A stretch of 64,000 nt of DNA from Monocercomonoides exilis (Eukaryota > Preaxostyla > Oxymonadida > Polymastigidae), in contig LSRY02000031.1 of assembly GCA_001643675.2 (NCBI GenBank), positions 684,501 through 748,500 of the forward strand. The letters are read 5' to 3'. Position numbers and translations under genes: made by a program. Below, in pieces: positions 11,201 through 23,469 of this stretch. The notes under the pieces were generated by a model. It did not search any database and was not told the DNA's origin. It saw nothing but the letters and a program-made list of their open reading frames with translations. Position 1 is the stretch's first letter. Each line of letters starts with the position of its first letter.

Positions 11201-11447
11201 GCAGAATGGAGCCCGTGCTAGCAATTTCCATTGACATGCATCGCAGCTCGATTGTGCTGTTTTTTAAGCTGAAGCAGCTGCCCTTTAATATATCCTCCGA
11301 AAAGTTAACAATCGCGCTCTGCAAAAATCCGTTCTGTTCCAAGCGGGAATCCAAGCAAACACAAACAAATGCCACAATGAACGTCCATTTGATCAAAAAA
11401 CCCGATAACATCAAAGTTCTTTCTCTTTTAAATAATTTTAAATCCAT
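8286..11447 (-). CDS. Beta-helix surface protein, type I membrane protein (1053 aa)
   Basis: A single intronless frame from ATG 11447. A hydrophobic N-terminal segment (about residues 14-34, FLIKWTFIVAFVCVC) fits a signal peptide. The ectodomain is rich in Ser, Thr, Asn, Gly and Cys, with repeated patterns such as GGGLITQGVTGCHVVSGCTF typical of right-handed parallel beta-helix (pectin-lyase-like, POMP-like) proteins. One Cys-marked module boundary is seen near residue 540 (DEENCNKFPNSCSSIGY). A membrane span at about 995-1020 (VPVICICVGCVVVIVLIVI) is followed at once by a Cys/His cluster and a Lys/Glu-rich 30-residue tail. It resembles the ectodomains of the two giant proteins at 23470 and 49502 but has no kinase-like tail. 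The likely role is at the cell surface, in adhesion or recognition; no ligand can be inferred. Confidence 0.93.
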   Translation of the reverse strand: MDLKLFKRERTLMLSGFLIKWTFIVAFVCVCLDSRLEQNGFLQSAIVNFSEDILKGSCFSLKNSTIELRCMSMEIASTGSILHVDKESTSILKDVPIFVDSAKADSLFFSRGVIQLGNISVSPAQKSSSLQCSMFRSDGCGSFSISESSIRSAGILSSSFAFSGQASLVDISRCTFSNFSVNKKEDRTKKYRSSFCEEISMSGCHFNKVDDPVDGSVIPHFGDTISYMARNNTFFECQRGLLNQRTNEPIIGESFDARRAPDAGATEVILEDCDWQKSEAYQVDGGAFYCSRSDVTLKMTNCYFNQCKTVFNIYGHGGAVAIGAAKSLFLFSCTFYQCVTDGGNGGGLITQGVTGCHVVSGCTFDGCRASFGGGFSISYSGECTSRICSQYSSSAVSNLEKTNDGNDDCENAVFECTFSKCDAVNIGGGMQIERTKSIRVMDLLFSECTSNQGGGLYFRYNTNQYGYVTSGVSYSFFDRCSASRKIAHDAYLFDNWNMIKALFSDCLSRTDTPLENRVYLVKNVGDNEDHTEWIPIVEHGPPSRVSSTGTDEENCNKFPNSCSSIGYLLSKTAESEIYIELKGSSSIIGIESSNGIDIGSKAVEIKGKLDTTRKNYLGIPQMATDKYFFNVGAGKLKLNTFYLEILYVESSMAALSGTGELTLLSIWINGDSAKKYTNPLILATGGTLKLESISVDYLTPASGTTYLLSLTNTATTILSCTIQTGIKGVLTESDVGDDDEFMCKYETGTVAITGGTATINNSTIKSNSWGGLKVDGAQVTLIDSTIVDNTISYESLKGERNVVCSGGGAIELQATSAYYVNEVQYWLNKGCTFSGNLTQITSSYLNPGIYSIILKNTTTATKYDVTIVGYDFLSCAVKVEGKRESDSENDYVIADEISFDGMDRINAVFNFPESSNASGSNSFEEIDAAPLAEREKKTYSGNLPAIMIRLKYVKAPNLTGNSIWDSAELATTSWTKSQTNNVTNGTGTEKPIDNEPFPLVPVICICVGCVVVIVLIVICCCCCCHHKCCCQKKKPKEKKSKRKENSKDIELNE

Positions 11448-14400
11448 TATTCATGTTTTTCGAGGTGAAAATAATGTTTATGATCAGAAAGCGATATTTG
11501 TTTTGTTATTTTTCTTGCTTATCCAAAACAGTTAACGACAAATATTTTTGAACAATGCTTGTTGCTTATTTTTCTTTGATTTGGAATTGCATAATTTTTA
11601 TTCGAAATTGAACAGTTTTTGCAGTTTATTTTTTGAACTTCGGAATCATACAAGCGCACAACCGAAGAATGATAATATTTTTTTATTTGTTCAAATGTTT
11701 TTTTATATTTTCTAATTCTGTGATATTTGGTATTATAATTTCACAGCTCCAAAACAAAGTATTTTTTTGAAAAAATAGTCTAACAAAAAAACAGATCCAA
11801 CAACGTTTGGATCAAATAAGAAGTCAAACAATATTTCTTTATCATTAATTTTCAAACCTTTTTATAAAGCTTCGTTTGTTTATGTGAGTTTTCCGATTTT
11901 TTGACAGATAAAGATGATTTATCATTTTCTTGAAAGAAAAGTGAAATAATAATCAAATGACAAATTGTCTGGCAACAATTGAACAAATAACGCAACTTAT
12001 TTTCAAGAAAGAAAGAAAGTTACAAAATTGCTTTCCCACATCCTTTAATGCTACCACAAATGCCTCCTTGTCAGATTCAACCTTCATTAAACAAAAAACA
12101 AACTTTTTTGAAATTATAAAACTTCTTCGCTCAACAATAATTCATAAGGAGTCTCTGTTTTAAAGATTACGAAGAATATTTTCGTCATTGATATCAGTCT
12201 TTTCATATATCTTTAAAATTAATCATCTGGAATTTTATGAATGATGCAGAATATTTCAGAAAATATTATTCTCGAAATATCAAATGATCAAATGAATGCC
12301 TATGTTGTTGTTCTTTCAGATAAAATGCAATACATTTCTTTGTCGCCTACACTTCCAAATAATCTGTCAGCAATTCATGCTTTCCATCTTTGTTCATCTA
12401 TTTTGCGATTTTCAAATATTTCAATTACTCCGCAAAAAAGAAGAAGAAAATAAATGCAGATCCTTTGAAGAATTAAAAAAAAAATAAGAACTCTTTCAAT
12501 GGATGCAGCTTTCGATCGCCCTTTGCATGCACCTTCACTTTGAATCCAATAACAATTCTTTTTTTTATAAGTATTTTTCGAAAATTCACAAAATTTTCCG
12601 ATATCTCAATGAAGAACATGTTACGACAAATATTTCATGCATTGTTCATTGATTCTTTCCACACTAAAAAAAAGTCTCCAGCAAAAAATCAATTCTTGTG
12701 TCATTTCAATGATAATGGAATAGATCGTGCCGTTTTCACATTTAGAACTTTTATTTCGCAAATGGAAGCTTTTTGAATGGAATGCGCTCGCGAGAAGAAG
12801 CAACATAAATGGCAATGCACAAAATTATTTTGAATTACAAAGAAGAATTTGATGTTTTTTGTAGTTTCATGAATTCTGAAATGCTTTTGAAGAATCTGTT
12901 GATGCGAAAGAGGGGAAAGGCAACATGGTACATGCCTCTATTTTTATTTTTATTGTTTTTGCACATTGATATTTTTTGTGTTTGTGCCTGACTCAGAGCG
13001 TGAAAACGAATGAAAATGAATAAAAAGAGCGATGTCCGGTTGCTTTTTGTGAATACCGAATATTGATGCTACATATCTGCGACAACAATGTGTGGTGAAG
13101 GCATTTGATGGTGTTGGATACGGGTTTGTTTTTAACAAAATTCACAATTCAAGAAGCAAAAAAAGAAGGATAGGAAGAAAAAAGAGAATTTCATATTTCA
13201 CAGGAAAGTTGGAGAATCCAACATTGGGGAGCAGAAATGATATTGAAAGAACCATTTGTGAAATAGCTGACAAAAGTGTTAGAAAAAGGATGCTGAATGC
13301 TTGAGAATAATTTTTGGAAAACGACTTTTTATGCCGATTCGAAGTGCAACTTGTCGCAAATGGGAAAAAGATGGAAGACAATGAACTTAGAAGAAATAGT
13401 GAAGCAAGTGATCTTCTGGAATTGCGGTTATGTTAACTTCCTTTTCTGAAATTGGAAGGCAAGTCATAATTTTTTGTGTTGTTTGATAAATATCAGAAAG
13501 TTGCTGTGAGTCTTGAATTTGAGATGCGAAATGGGTTGACTAAGGCAACCGTCCGCTCCTTGATAGTTACATTGCCTTTTCATTTGCTATTCATTGACTT
13601 TACTAATAATGAACGAACAATCTGTTCCGTCATAATATCACTCTTCCTCCTCCTTTCTTCTTCTTCTTCCTCTTCTTCTTCTTCTTAAGCTGATTGATCG
13701 TCTGAAGCTTTATAGAAACTATTTACAAAATTTTCCTTCGTCATTCACTTGAATCATCAGACTCGGCATTAATTTCTTTGTTTGTACAGATGATAAAAAG
13801 AAATCTTTTATCTGCAAAAATAAAAAGGAATAAAAAAAAACGAAGGAATTTTTGGAGAAGGCAAAAATGCAAAGAAGTTGATAGAAACGAAGAAAGTGGA
13901 GAAATATCAGCTCTTTTCAGAAGAAGGAAGCGCAGATGACCGCCAAACAAATAACAGAAGCGAAGGAGGATTTGAAGGGAAACAAAGAAATTGAAGGGGA
14001 AAAGTGATTGTTTTGAAAAATGAAGAGAGAGAATGAAAAAGATGAAGAGGATGAAGAGGATGAAAGAGAAAGATTGAAAGAGAAGAAAAGAAATAATATG
14101 AAACAAGAAAAGATATTAATAAGGAAGAAGACTGAGACAGCAAAAATTTTGATGAAAACGATTCAACACCAAAATAGTTGAGCAGAAAAAGAAGGAAAAA
14201 GAAAGAAAAATGCAAATATGATTAGGTTTGATAATGTTTGAAGACAATGAAATCTTCAGACAATTCTCCAATTTACTATTCCGATGGGGTCATCATCGCT
14301 GAAAATGCCTTTTTTTCGATAAGATTTCTATGAAATACATTTTATTTCAGTTATTTTTCGAAAAAGACAGTTTATGCACAAGGTGGAAATGCCTTTCTTC

Positions 14401-14742
14401 CTCTCATTCTTCCTTCTCATCTCCTCATTGTCGCAAAGAAAACAATGGCGCTTCAGCCGGAAATGGCAGAGAAGGAAGCTTCCGAAAAAGCTAACGAGCG
14501 AGCGAACTCCGAATTTGAAGAGTGTTTTTTAACGAAACATTTGATGAAGGAAGCGAATTGAAGTTATTGAACAATTTGCTGAATGTTCTTTTTTTGTTGT
14601 TTGATTTCACTTGAATGAAGAGAAATGATGCACTTTTTACCAAAAATATTTTCAACAATCGATTATTTTGGATATTTTGTGAAATGATGGGGATAAAAAA
14701 AATAAAATAAAATATCTGAGTTACAAAATTCAATTCATTTTC
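11448..14742. other. Long region without a recognisable gene
   Basis: AT-rich, with many short frames on both strands. A few look slightly coding, for example plus-strand pieces at 12809-12991, 13092-13304 and 14445-14560 (MALQPEMAEKEASEKANER...), but none joins into a gene I can support. A TTC repeat lies at 13656-13685 and a purine-rich tract at about 13800-14215. Confidence 0.5.
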
Positions 14743-16139
14743 TTATACATTCACAAAATAGACTGAAATGTTCGTCGGCAACTTATCAAAATAATTTTTA
14801 TTAAGAAAACAGAGCAATCCGTAAAAGCTTACGATGGTATCTTCATACCCTTCTTCTTCCATCTTTTCAAGCATCTCTTTTTTGGTTATCTTTCTCTTTG
14901 CCTCTTTCATTTTGTCATCCCCCTTTTCTTTCATTCGCCATGAAATGAAATAAAAAAAATTCAAGCATTCATATGCTGTTTTGCGATCGATTATTGATTG
15001 CTGAATTTCCTCCAAAACAGCATCAACAGCTCCACCTTTCAACAAGTCTTCAACTTTCACACCTGTGCTATCTGCTGCATTTCTCAAGGAGGAAATGCAT
15101 TGATTGCTTATTTCTCCATAACTATCCTTTGCTGTTCGAAGCACCCTAACAATGCTTTCAATAAGTCCAGCAAATTCTTCATTCCACAGCTTGCATGAAT
15201 CAAAGAAAGAGTCCAACGTTCCGAACCATCTCAATAAAACGGATTTTTCTCTTATTTCTTTTCCCCTCTTCCAATCCACACATTTCGACAGCTCTTCAAG
15301 TTCTCTCGCTGTTTCTCTCGCAAAATGAAGCTCATTCACAATGGCATCTCCCAAGCTTTTTTCCTTGAAAAATCTGCTGATCAAAAATTCCCAAGCTGAT
15401 TGACAGGCAAGTTGTGTAAGATTGCGATGCTCCTGATGATGTTGGATTATTTCTGAAATTTCATTGATAAAAATTTTTGGTTCAATTGTCTTATAAAAAT
15501 CAGAAAAAAATTCAAAAACTTCAAAAAGGAAATAGAAATGTTCACACATAATATTTCCAAATGCAACTCAGTGCCAATAATGCCACTTCCACTTCTTTTT
15601 GTATTTCCTCGCTTTCCTCTTTCTTCAAGGCAACTTTCAGGAGGCAGGGTACACAAATTGATATCAATTCATTTGAAAACCATCCATTAAGCAAAAGCCA
15701 GCATTCGTAGAGGTCAATAAGTAGATTATTATTTTCTTCCTTTTTCTTCTCTTCCTCAGAAATCATCTTTTGAACTATTATGCCCAAATATGAACAGCAA
15801 AAATTACTGTTCCAAATGCCTTTCAGCACCTCCATATATCCCATGCGTTTCAACATCAGAATGGCATTTTCCATCGACATTTTATTATCTTCAATCATCT
15901 TGTTCATTTTATTGAACTGTTCTTTTGTTAAAATGGACATAAATCCTCTTTTATCCATTCCATCAATTACTCCATTCATTTCTACGATTTTAAGCTTCTG
16001 CTCTTCCTCGTTGAAATCTTCCAACTCAGAAAACAATTCTCAAAATAAAAAACAAAGAAATAATCACATTCATCGATAATTCATATACAAAAATAGTTAG
16101 CAAACTATTGAATGTTTTCTCTGCACCATTTTCCTGCAT
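14743..16139 (-). CDS. Unrecognised helical protein, tandem paralog 1, two introns
   Basis: Spliced model on the minus strand: exon 1 16139-16106, exon 2 16038-15548, exon 3 15489-14743, with introns of 67 and 58 bp (GT-AG). It gives 423 aa. The model is supported because the paralog at 18271-19728 can be spliced at the same two places and phases, and the proteins then align throughout (FNKLFSELE/FLKLFRELE, EISEIIQHHQEHRNLTQLA/EVTEIIEYHQEHHNLTRLA, KMEEEGYED in both). The protein is rich in Leu, Glu and Lys, predicted all-helical and without a membrane span or signal peptide, so probably cytosolic. An ARM/HEAT-like helical-repeat fold is possible but not shown. I do not recognise the family. 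Confidence 0.75.
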
Positions 16140-18270
16140 TTTTGAAAAAAACATCACAATCAGAAAACAATGATATTGCCATTCAAATTAAAACCAAAAT
16201 GCAACAAAAGTGAAAAAATAAATGGAACAAAATCTTCGCACTACCAAAGAAATATCTTTATTCACACCATTCTTTCAATTTTTAGTTTACTTGAAGCGTA
16301 ATTGCAGAGAAAAAAAAAACGCTTTGTCTTCTTCTGTTATTTGTAATGGTTGGTCTGATCGAATAACATTTTTTGAACAAATAATGTCCATTGACCGGAA
16401 GTGAGATCGGGAAGTGGATATTTTCTGCAGAATTATATATATTATTATTTTGCATGGAGGAACGAGACAGCGACAAAGAGGCATTGATGATGGAATTGAG
16501 CGAGATCATTTACAAGAAATGCATCTTTGAAGGAAATGCATTTTCCGAAATGGCCAATGAAGACAATTGGATGTTTGTATTTTTGTAGTTCTATTTCCAG
16601 TGAAGATATTTCCATCCATCACCTTCACAGAGCTTGCAAACATGAACGATTATTGAAATGGAAAATATCTTCAAAGTTGTGGTGAGAATGAGAAACGGAT
16701 GTCGAGTGCAGATGACAACTGCGTTGACGGGAAGATTATTGACAAATATCATATTTTTCAAGAATTCTGAAAAAACTTATTATGTAATTGACTGAAAACT
16801 GTGGGCTTGAGAAAGAAAACAAAATTCTAACTTTTCTTTTTCAAAAGAGCAAGAAATCTATGCATTTGAGGTTGAAAAGATTGTTGGAAATGATGGTGAA
16901 CGAGTCTGGTGTTAAAATGGATAAAAACGGATGGAATAATGAAGTTATTTTGAGGAAAACGAACATTTCCAATTGAATAAGACACATGAAATGAATTAAA
17001 AATTCATATTGAAAGTTTGGTATATTTTTTTGGTATTTTTTCATTCAGGCTATCGAAAGAATGAGGGATCAGATGACTTTGAAGAATAAAGAGAAGAAAA
17101 AAATTTTCACTATAGCAGCAAAGATGCACCAATTCTTAGAACTTCAGCTTGGATGTGAATGACAATTTTTTGAGAAGGCATTTCATTTTTTGTTTGTGAA
17201 CCCAGATCAAACCGACTGAGAAGTCAAAGGGATGAAAGAAGCGAATGAAAATTGCATGTTCAGATGAATCTACAAGAAACCTTATGGAAATTCACATACC
17301 AAAGATTTATCTGCATCAACATCATTTCATCTGATGGTGTGCCAGTTGCAGCAGAAACATCTCAATAGCCAATTATTGTTTCATGATGCACACAATTTGT
17401 TTTTACTGATTGCACAATTAATTATTGGTGATTCATCTTTGAAGAATTTTCTGCCAGAGGTGCAACAGATCTCTTCTAGTTTGACTCAAATTAACAGAGG
17501 AAAGCCCCAACAGAGAGAAGTGCTTCATTTCCGAAGTCTTTTCATCATCTTCTTCATATTTTGTCACAAATAACCGTTTTTAACCATCTTCTTCAGCTTC
17601 ATCTTCTTCCTTCTTTTGGTTACGTAATGAGCGAAAACTGAACGAATGAGATAAAAAACCATTCTTTTTGTGCGTTGATCGATAATCCATCGTTTTTGGA
17701 GATTCTTTTTTGGAAATCGTTTATGACATTCACATTAATTCAGGCGAAGGAATCAACATCAGAGAAAAATAGAAGAAACAGGAAGAATTCTGTGAATTAC
17801 TCGAAAGAAATGAAATAAGGATATGGGAAGAAATTTTTTTCTTTATGAATTTTGCTCCACTCAAATATTTCTTATATTTTTCTTTATAATTCATTATTTT
17901 CTTTATAAAAATACATGAGAATATGAGACTAATAGTAATCAAATAGAGAAAAAGTTTGGAATAAAACACGGTTTTTTTCAAAAAAGAAAATATTTCGCCC
18001 CATATGAAAGAGATGAATAACTGAATTATTTATTGTATTTTGTATTTGGAAACGATAATTCATTTATTGTTGGTTTTTTGATGAGGGAAAGAAAAAGAAA
18101 GAATTGAAATTTGTGTTTTTCTTATTTTTTACCCACAAATTGCGTTTTATTCATCTAAAAAAAAAGACTTTTAAAAATACTTTATACAATTGTTTGTTAA
18201 ACGGTGAAATGGCATTCAAGAAAAACATAGGTTTTGAGTAAGGGGAAAAAATGAAATGGATAATATTTCT
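16140..18270. other. Spacer between tandem paralogs
   Basis: No supported gene. Plus-strand pieces at 16454-16588, 16788-16976 and 17334-17573 have mildly coding composition but are separated by stops and have no convincing splice sites. A miniature element lies at 17820-18006. Confidence 0.5.
17820..18006 (+). mobile_element. Miniature inverted-repeat element (187 bp)
   Basis: Begins GATATGGGAAGAAAT and ends ATTTCGCCCCATATG; the ends are inverted repeats of each other with few mismatches. Internal words TTTATGAATTTTGCTCCA and GAGAAAAAGTTTGGAA match copies at 58968-59154 and 36123-36311. Its length equals the 58968 copy exactly. It is non-coding. Confidence 0.65.
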
Positions 18271-19728
18271 TTAAATATTCACAATGTAATCTTCAAAATT
18301 TGCTGAAATAAAAGAAAACATACAAAAGTTATAAAAATCAAATTTTGTTTTAAAGCACTCAACAATATCTTCGTATCCTTCTTCTTCCATCTTTTCATGC
18401 ATTTCCATTTTGATTGTATTCCTTTTCACTTTTTCCATTTCATCTTTCTCCTTCTTTTTCAATCTGAGTGAAATATTCATAAAGAATCCCAAGCACGACC
18501 CTATTCTTCCTTCATTCAATGTTGTTGACAGAATCTCCTCTAAAATCAAATCAACAACTCCTTCTCTCAACAGAGTATCGATTCTCACATTCTTCAACGA
18601 TGCCATATTACGAAAATCATTTATACACTTTCGATACATTTCTCCTTCATTCTTTTTTGCTTCTTTGCACACCCCGACAATACATCGAATAAGTACACAG
18701 CATTCATCATTCCACAATTGGAAACAACACAGAAAATCTAAAATGCCGTTAATCCACTTCAAAATCATGATCTGAAGTCCTTTCATTCTTTTCGTCTCTC
18801 TGGCTTTTTCATTCCAATCCACACATTCTGTCAGCTCTTCCAGTTCTCTTGCTGCCTCTCTTTCGAAATGAAGCTTACTCATAAAATCTTCTTCCAAGTT
18901 TCTTTCACTCTGAAATCTATTTAGCAGAAACAACCAAACAGACAGATACGCCAGCCGTGTCAAGTTGTGATGCTCTTGATGATATTCGATGATTTCTGTG
19001 ACCTCATTTAAATCCAGATCGAAATCTTTTAACTAACATTAATTAACACAACTGTAATTAAACCATCAAAAAAATTAAAATTCATTCACACGTTATCCAC
19101 TTTTATCAAGCTCAAAGCCAGCAAAGCCATTTCGACTTCTTTTTGCACTTCTTCGCTTCCCTCTTTGTTCTGTGCAATTTTCAAGAGACAAGGAACAATC
19201 GCCAAAAGAACATCTTCTGAAAATAAGAAATAATTGCAACGCAGCATCACATAGCATTCAAAAATGTCGACAATAAGCTTTTCGTTTTTTTCAACGAACA
19301 TCTTTGCGAAATTTATCGAGCTTTCAAATCTTTCACCCAGCAAAGAATAATCAAAATCGCCTTTTTCAACAAGCGTAAATGTTTTGCGATGCCCCATGCT
19401 CTTCAACAGCACTGACACATTTTCCAATCGCAATTTACCAACTTCAATCATTTGTGCTATGCGGTTGAACAGCTCTTTTGTGAAAATCGATAAAAATTCT
19501 TCTTCGTTCATTTCTTCCATTGTTCCGTTCATTTCTTCAATTTTCTGTTTTTGCTCTTCTTCGTTGCAACCTTCAAGCTCACGAAATAATTCTGCAAAAA
19601 TCATTAAAAAAAATAAAATGATGAATTTAAAAATCAACGAACAGAAAAATGAAAAAACTTAAAAACTTATCAGAATTGGACACCACTTTGAATTCGCTGT
19701 TTGATTTGCAGTTCAACGATTCTTCCAT
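18271..19728 (-). CDS. Unrecognised helical protein, tandem paralog 2, two introns
   Basis: Spliced model: exon 1 19728-19659, exon 2 19591-19092, exon 3 19032-18271, with introns of 67 and 59 bp. The result is 443 aa. The first intron is phase 1 and 67 bp, as in the paralog at 14743-16139, and the second is phase 0 with the same GTGTGA donor. Shared segments include CNEEEQKQKIEEMNG, PCLLKIAQNKEGSEEVQKEVE and KMEEEGYED. It is highly charged and helical, without a signal peptide or membrane span. Both genes lie on the minus strand 2.1 kb apart, so tandem duplication is the simplest origin. The divergence is large enough that both are probably under selection. Function unknown. Confidence 0.75.
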
Positions 19729-22700
19729 TCTAAAAATTACAAAATATATTCAATTTTCAAATTGCATCATCAATAAAAAAAAGAAATCGATAAATATGAA
19801 CATTTTCATTTATCTTACAAAGGGTAATATCAACAGTGCCACAAACAATCGGTTTTGGTTTATAATAATTCCGTCCAGAATGTAGTATCAACAAAGTGTA
19901 TGATCTTATCCAGAAAAGCTGGAAAAGTCAATCTTTTTCTTCTGTTTGATCTAACCATAAGTTATTAAATTTTCGTTTAAATTTTTTTCTATTTCAGAGT
20001 TCTAATCAAATAATATTGGAATTCAGTTCAAAGAGGAATATATTGAAATGGAATTTAACAAACTACAAAAGAAACGCTATCAAAACTTCCAAATTCTTGT
20101 TAAGAAAAAATTTTAATTTTTTGCTTTGTTCTTGGATTCAGGAAGACAAGGATAATAATGTATTTGCAAACTTGACGTGATTTATTGGATGTTTATTTGT
20201 GTGCTTTTTGATATCGCTCAAAACTTATCGTAGCGTTGAAGAAAATGAAAGAATATAAAAATCAAAAAATGAAAAGATCTGGGCTAATAAAAGATTTGTT
20301 ATGTTAATCAATTGAAAGGGAAGGAAAAAATAATTGTCCGTATGATTAAATCACCAAAATTGTTGAAAGAATCGAAAAGATAATCATTCAAAGTTTTTCA
20401 AATTTCCAGTTCTTATGAAACAAAAACATCTCAGATTATTTTTGAACAATTTCATGAAGTTTTTGTAAAGTCAAAGCCATTTGATTTCAGTTGAATGGAG
20501 ATGAATTTGGAATGTTGCAAAGTCAACAATTGCACTGAGAATTATATTGAATAAATGCAGCTGAATCATCTTCATTTCTTTTAAAAATGGAAGATCATCA
20601 TTCAGAGAGAAGAAACTGATACGATAATTCAGATTATTTGTGATCAGAAGAAAGGGATCGATAAATATCTTATCACTTCTATGAAGATTCTTTTGCAATA
20701 TTTCTTTCCTCTTTGACAATCAATTTCATAATCTGAAAAAAAATACAATGTTCTAATGACTGGACATTTATTCAGATAGACCACAAACCCTTCGTTATTC
20801 TTTTATCCTCCTGTTTTCGACAAAAAATATTCTTAAACCCTGTCTATTTGTCAATTCGAAGAATTCATCACATTCTGCTTCGTCTTTGCTGAACAAACGT
20901 TCAGTCATACATAGGGCTCTGCAGTTGACGAATTTGTCAAAAAGTCTTCCAATCACAGTTCCAACATTTGAAGTTGATCCCCATTTGTTTCATCTCGATT
21001 TATCAATCATTCACACACACAAAAAAAAAGAAAGAAAGGAAAAAAAATTACTCATTAAATTGATATTTAGCTGAGATATTTGAATTGCATTCAATTTTTT
21101 CAACCATTATAGATGATTTGATTAATGTAAATACCAAATAAAACCTTGTTTTTGGAAAAGCATCGTTAAAGAAAGTGAAAGAACTATTTTGCCATTTCTT
21201 TGTGATGGAGCTACAGAATCAAAAAGGATTTTTAGAGGTGGACATTTTCCAAAGGAAGGAGTATTTTCAAATCATAATTCAACCAACTCAGCTCAACGAC
21301 ACGAACAAACACCATTCGGAAGAATGACAAAACATACAACACATAGTTTTTTAATTTATCCTCTTTAATTATCCAGCCAAATTGTCGCTTACAATGGAGT
21401 AGATGTCGATTTCATCCACAAAATACAGCATTTATCAGATAGCAACAAGGATGCACTTGAAGGCTCCACAATTTTTTGGCCAACATGCACTTGATGGTTT
21501 ATTCATTTGTTTGTCTTGCTTGGCGAAGCCAAAAGGATAATAGTGATTTCGACAGTTTCACAAAAATAACATTCAATTCAATCAAAGTGTTCATTTTTTG
21601 CTGAACACGCTCTTATTTTCATTGTTATTTTATAAAATTTATTGAAAACGCATTGGTTACTCTGAATTGAAATGTTAAGTTTGGAACACCACTTATCGAT
21701 TTCTTTGCATTTGTTGTGAGGTTTGAATTCTTTTTTCATTCATGATTTTCAATTAACTTTCACAATATCTTTCCATTTTTAGGCATTTTTGAACGATGCT
21801 TTTTGAAGTTGTATCATTATTTATTGAAATACATACAATTTTGTCAGAAAAGCGCTGACTTTGGAGAGATTCTGCGTTGGAAGGATTTGCTTGAGAAGAA
21901 CAGATAACATTAGAGTGCAAGGAAGAGAGCGAAGAACTAAAGAAGAAAATTGAAAAGAAAGTGAAAGGATAAGGTTCATGAGAAGAAGGAAAAGATGAAG
22001 GCAGGGCTAACGCAGAACAGAAAGCGAATAACAAAAGATTGGGAAAGAAGAAGAGTCAAATGGGGTAATTAGTATTTTGCAATGAGAATGTTTGGCTAGC
22101 AAAGAAGGGCTAATTGTGTTTGTGCTTGTTTGCAGATTAAAATTGATTTTTTTGAATGAAGAAAAATTTGAAGAAATGTGAAATATGAGAAATGATAGAA
22201 ATTGTTTTAATTTAAATTTTGGAAAATGCGTTTTTGAGTTTTAATTACAACACATTTTATTCTTTCATTTGGCTTTTTTAATCTTTTGTAATTTCTTCTT
22301 TCCTTTCTTTTTTAAAGAAAGTTCACATTGCATGTCCTCTCAACCGGAACAAAGGATTTCTTTGAAGGCATCTTTTCTCTGAAAAAAAAGCAGATGAGTA
22401 TTTTTGAATAACAAACATTGGCTGTTTGCATCAATTGGATAAATATGCAAAAATGAGAAGGAGCAAGAAAGAAGGGGACGAAAAAAGGAGAGGAACTCAT
22501 TCATATGCTTGGAAGGAAGAAGATAGAGAAGCTGAGTGAAAAGATGAAACAGAGGAGCATGTGAAAGGAAGAATGAAGAGGAAAAACGAAGAAGAAAAAA
22601 GTAAAGGGAAACGAGAGAGAGAGAAGAAAAGGAAGTGAAATTGTGGAATAGGAAGGAGGAAAAGATTAGAAATCTGTCAAAGGAGAAAGAGCAAATGAAG

Positions 22701-23469
22701 AGAAGATGAGAAGAAGAGGGAAGAGGAAGAAGAAAGAGAAGGTGGATGAACACTCGAAAGAACAAAAACAGAACGATGAAGAAAGATTGTCACCTTAATT
22801 TTTTTAAGTGAAGATTCTCACAACTGGCGAAGAAGGACTTGCCATTTAATTGTGTTGGGGGAGGAGACATTTGATAATTCAAAACAACACATTTTCAAAG
22901 AGTAATTTTTGAGGGTATGTATTTTGGTGTGGCATTTATTGTCTTTTGTGCATCAATTGGATAGATATTTCTGTTTGATGAGTTTCTTTTTTCATGTTCA
23001 ATATGATCTATGCCACAAACATTAGGAATACAACCTTTTCTGAGTAATGAAAGCTCTGTCTGATAAGATAATATTTGATTATTGATTCACAAGTGACGCA
23101 AGATTGATTATTATCTTTTTGTGCAATTTTGATTTAAACATGTTCCATATCTCCAGATTTTGCTTTTATTTTTGTTTAATATTTTACATTTTTTTTTCAA
23201 ACTTCACACTTTTGATTTTTTATTTTCTATTTTTTGTTTTTTGATATGAATTATTATCAATACTTCAGCAAATACCGATTCATACCCTGCAAGAACTGAA
23301 GAAATTGCGTGCCATGGAAGTGTCTTTGATGTTTTCCAGACGCTCTCAAAATGATTTCAGAAAGAAGAATTTTTTCTTTTTCAATTTGTGTTTGAAACAA
23401 TCATTAAGGGTCATTTTGATCATCCGGAAAAAAATAAAAGTTTTAAATCAAAATTGACTTTCATTCCGC
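19729..23469. other. Long region without a recognisable gene
   Basis: AT-rich. Short plus-strand frames near 21198-21370 and 21400-21500 have some coding character but no family match. Strongly purine-rich plus-strand tracts lie at about 21890-22060 and 22440-22780; their antisense frames are Ser/Phe/Leu-rich artefacts. The 300 bp before 23470 should hold the promoter of the giant receptor, but no motif stands out. Confidence 0.5.

Noticed and set aside
12241-13304. Series of 60-70-aa plus-strand ORFs as a multi-exon gene
   Set aside because: No consistent donor-acceptor pairs and no recognisable motif; frame lengths are ordinary for AT-rich DNA.
13656-13685. CRISPR-like or tandem array
   Set aside because: Simple TTC repeat without spacers; the genome is eukaryotic.
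15542-16036. Two separate overlapping ORFs as independent genes at the first helical paralog (and likewise 18271-18963 and 19086-19637 at the second)
   Set aside because: Both pairs join through equivalent GT-AG introns, and the joined proteins align with each other, so each pair is one gene.
16391-17573. Plus-strand gene between the tandem paralogs
   Set aside because: The three short frames have no linking splice sites, and the pieces resemble no family in or outside the window that I know.
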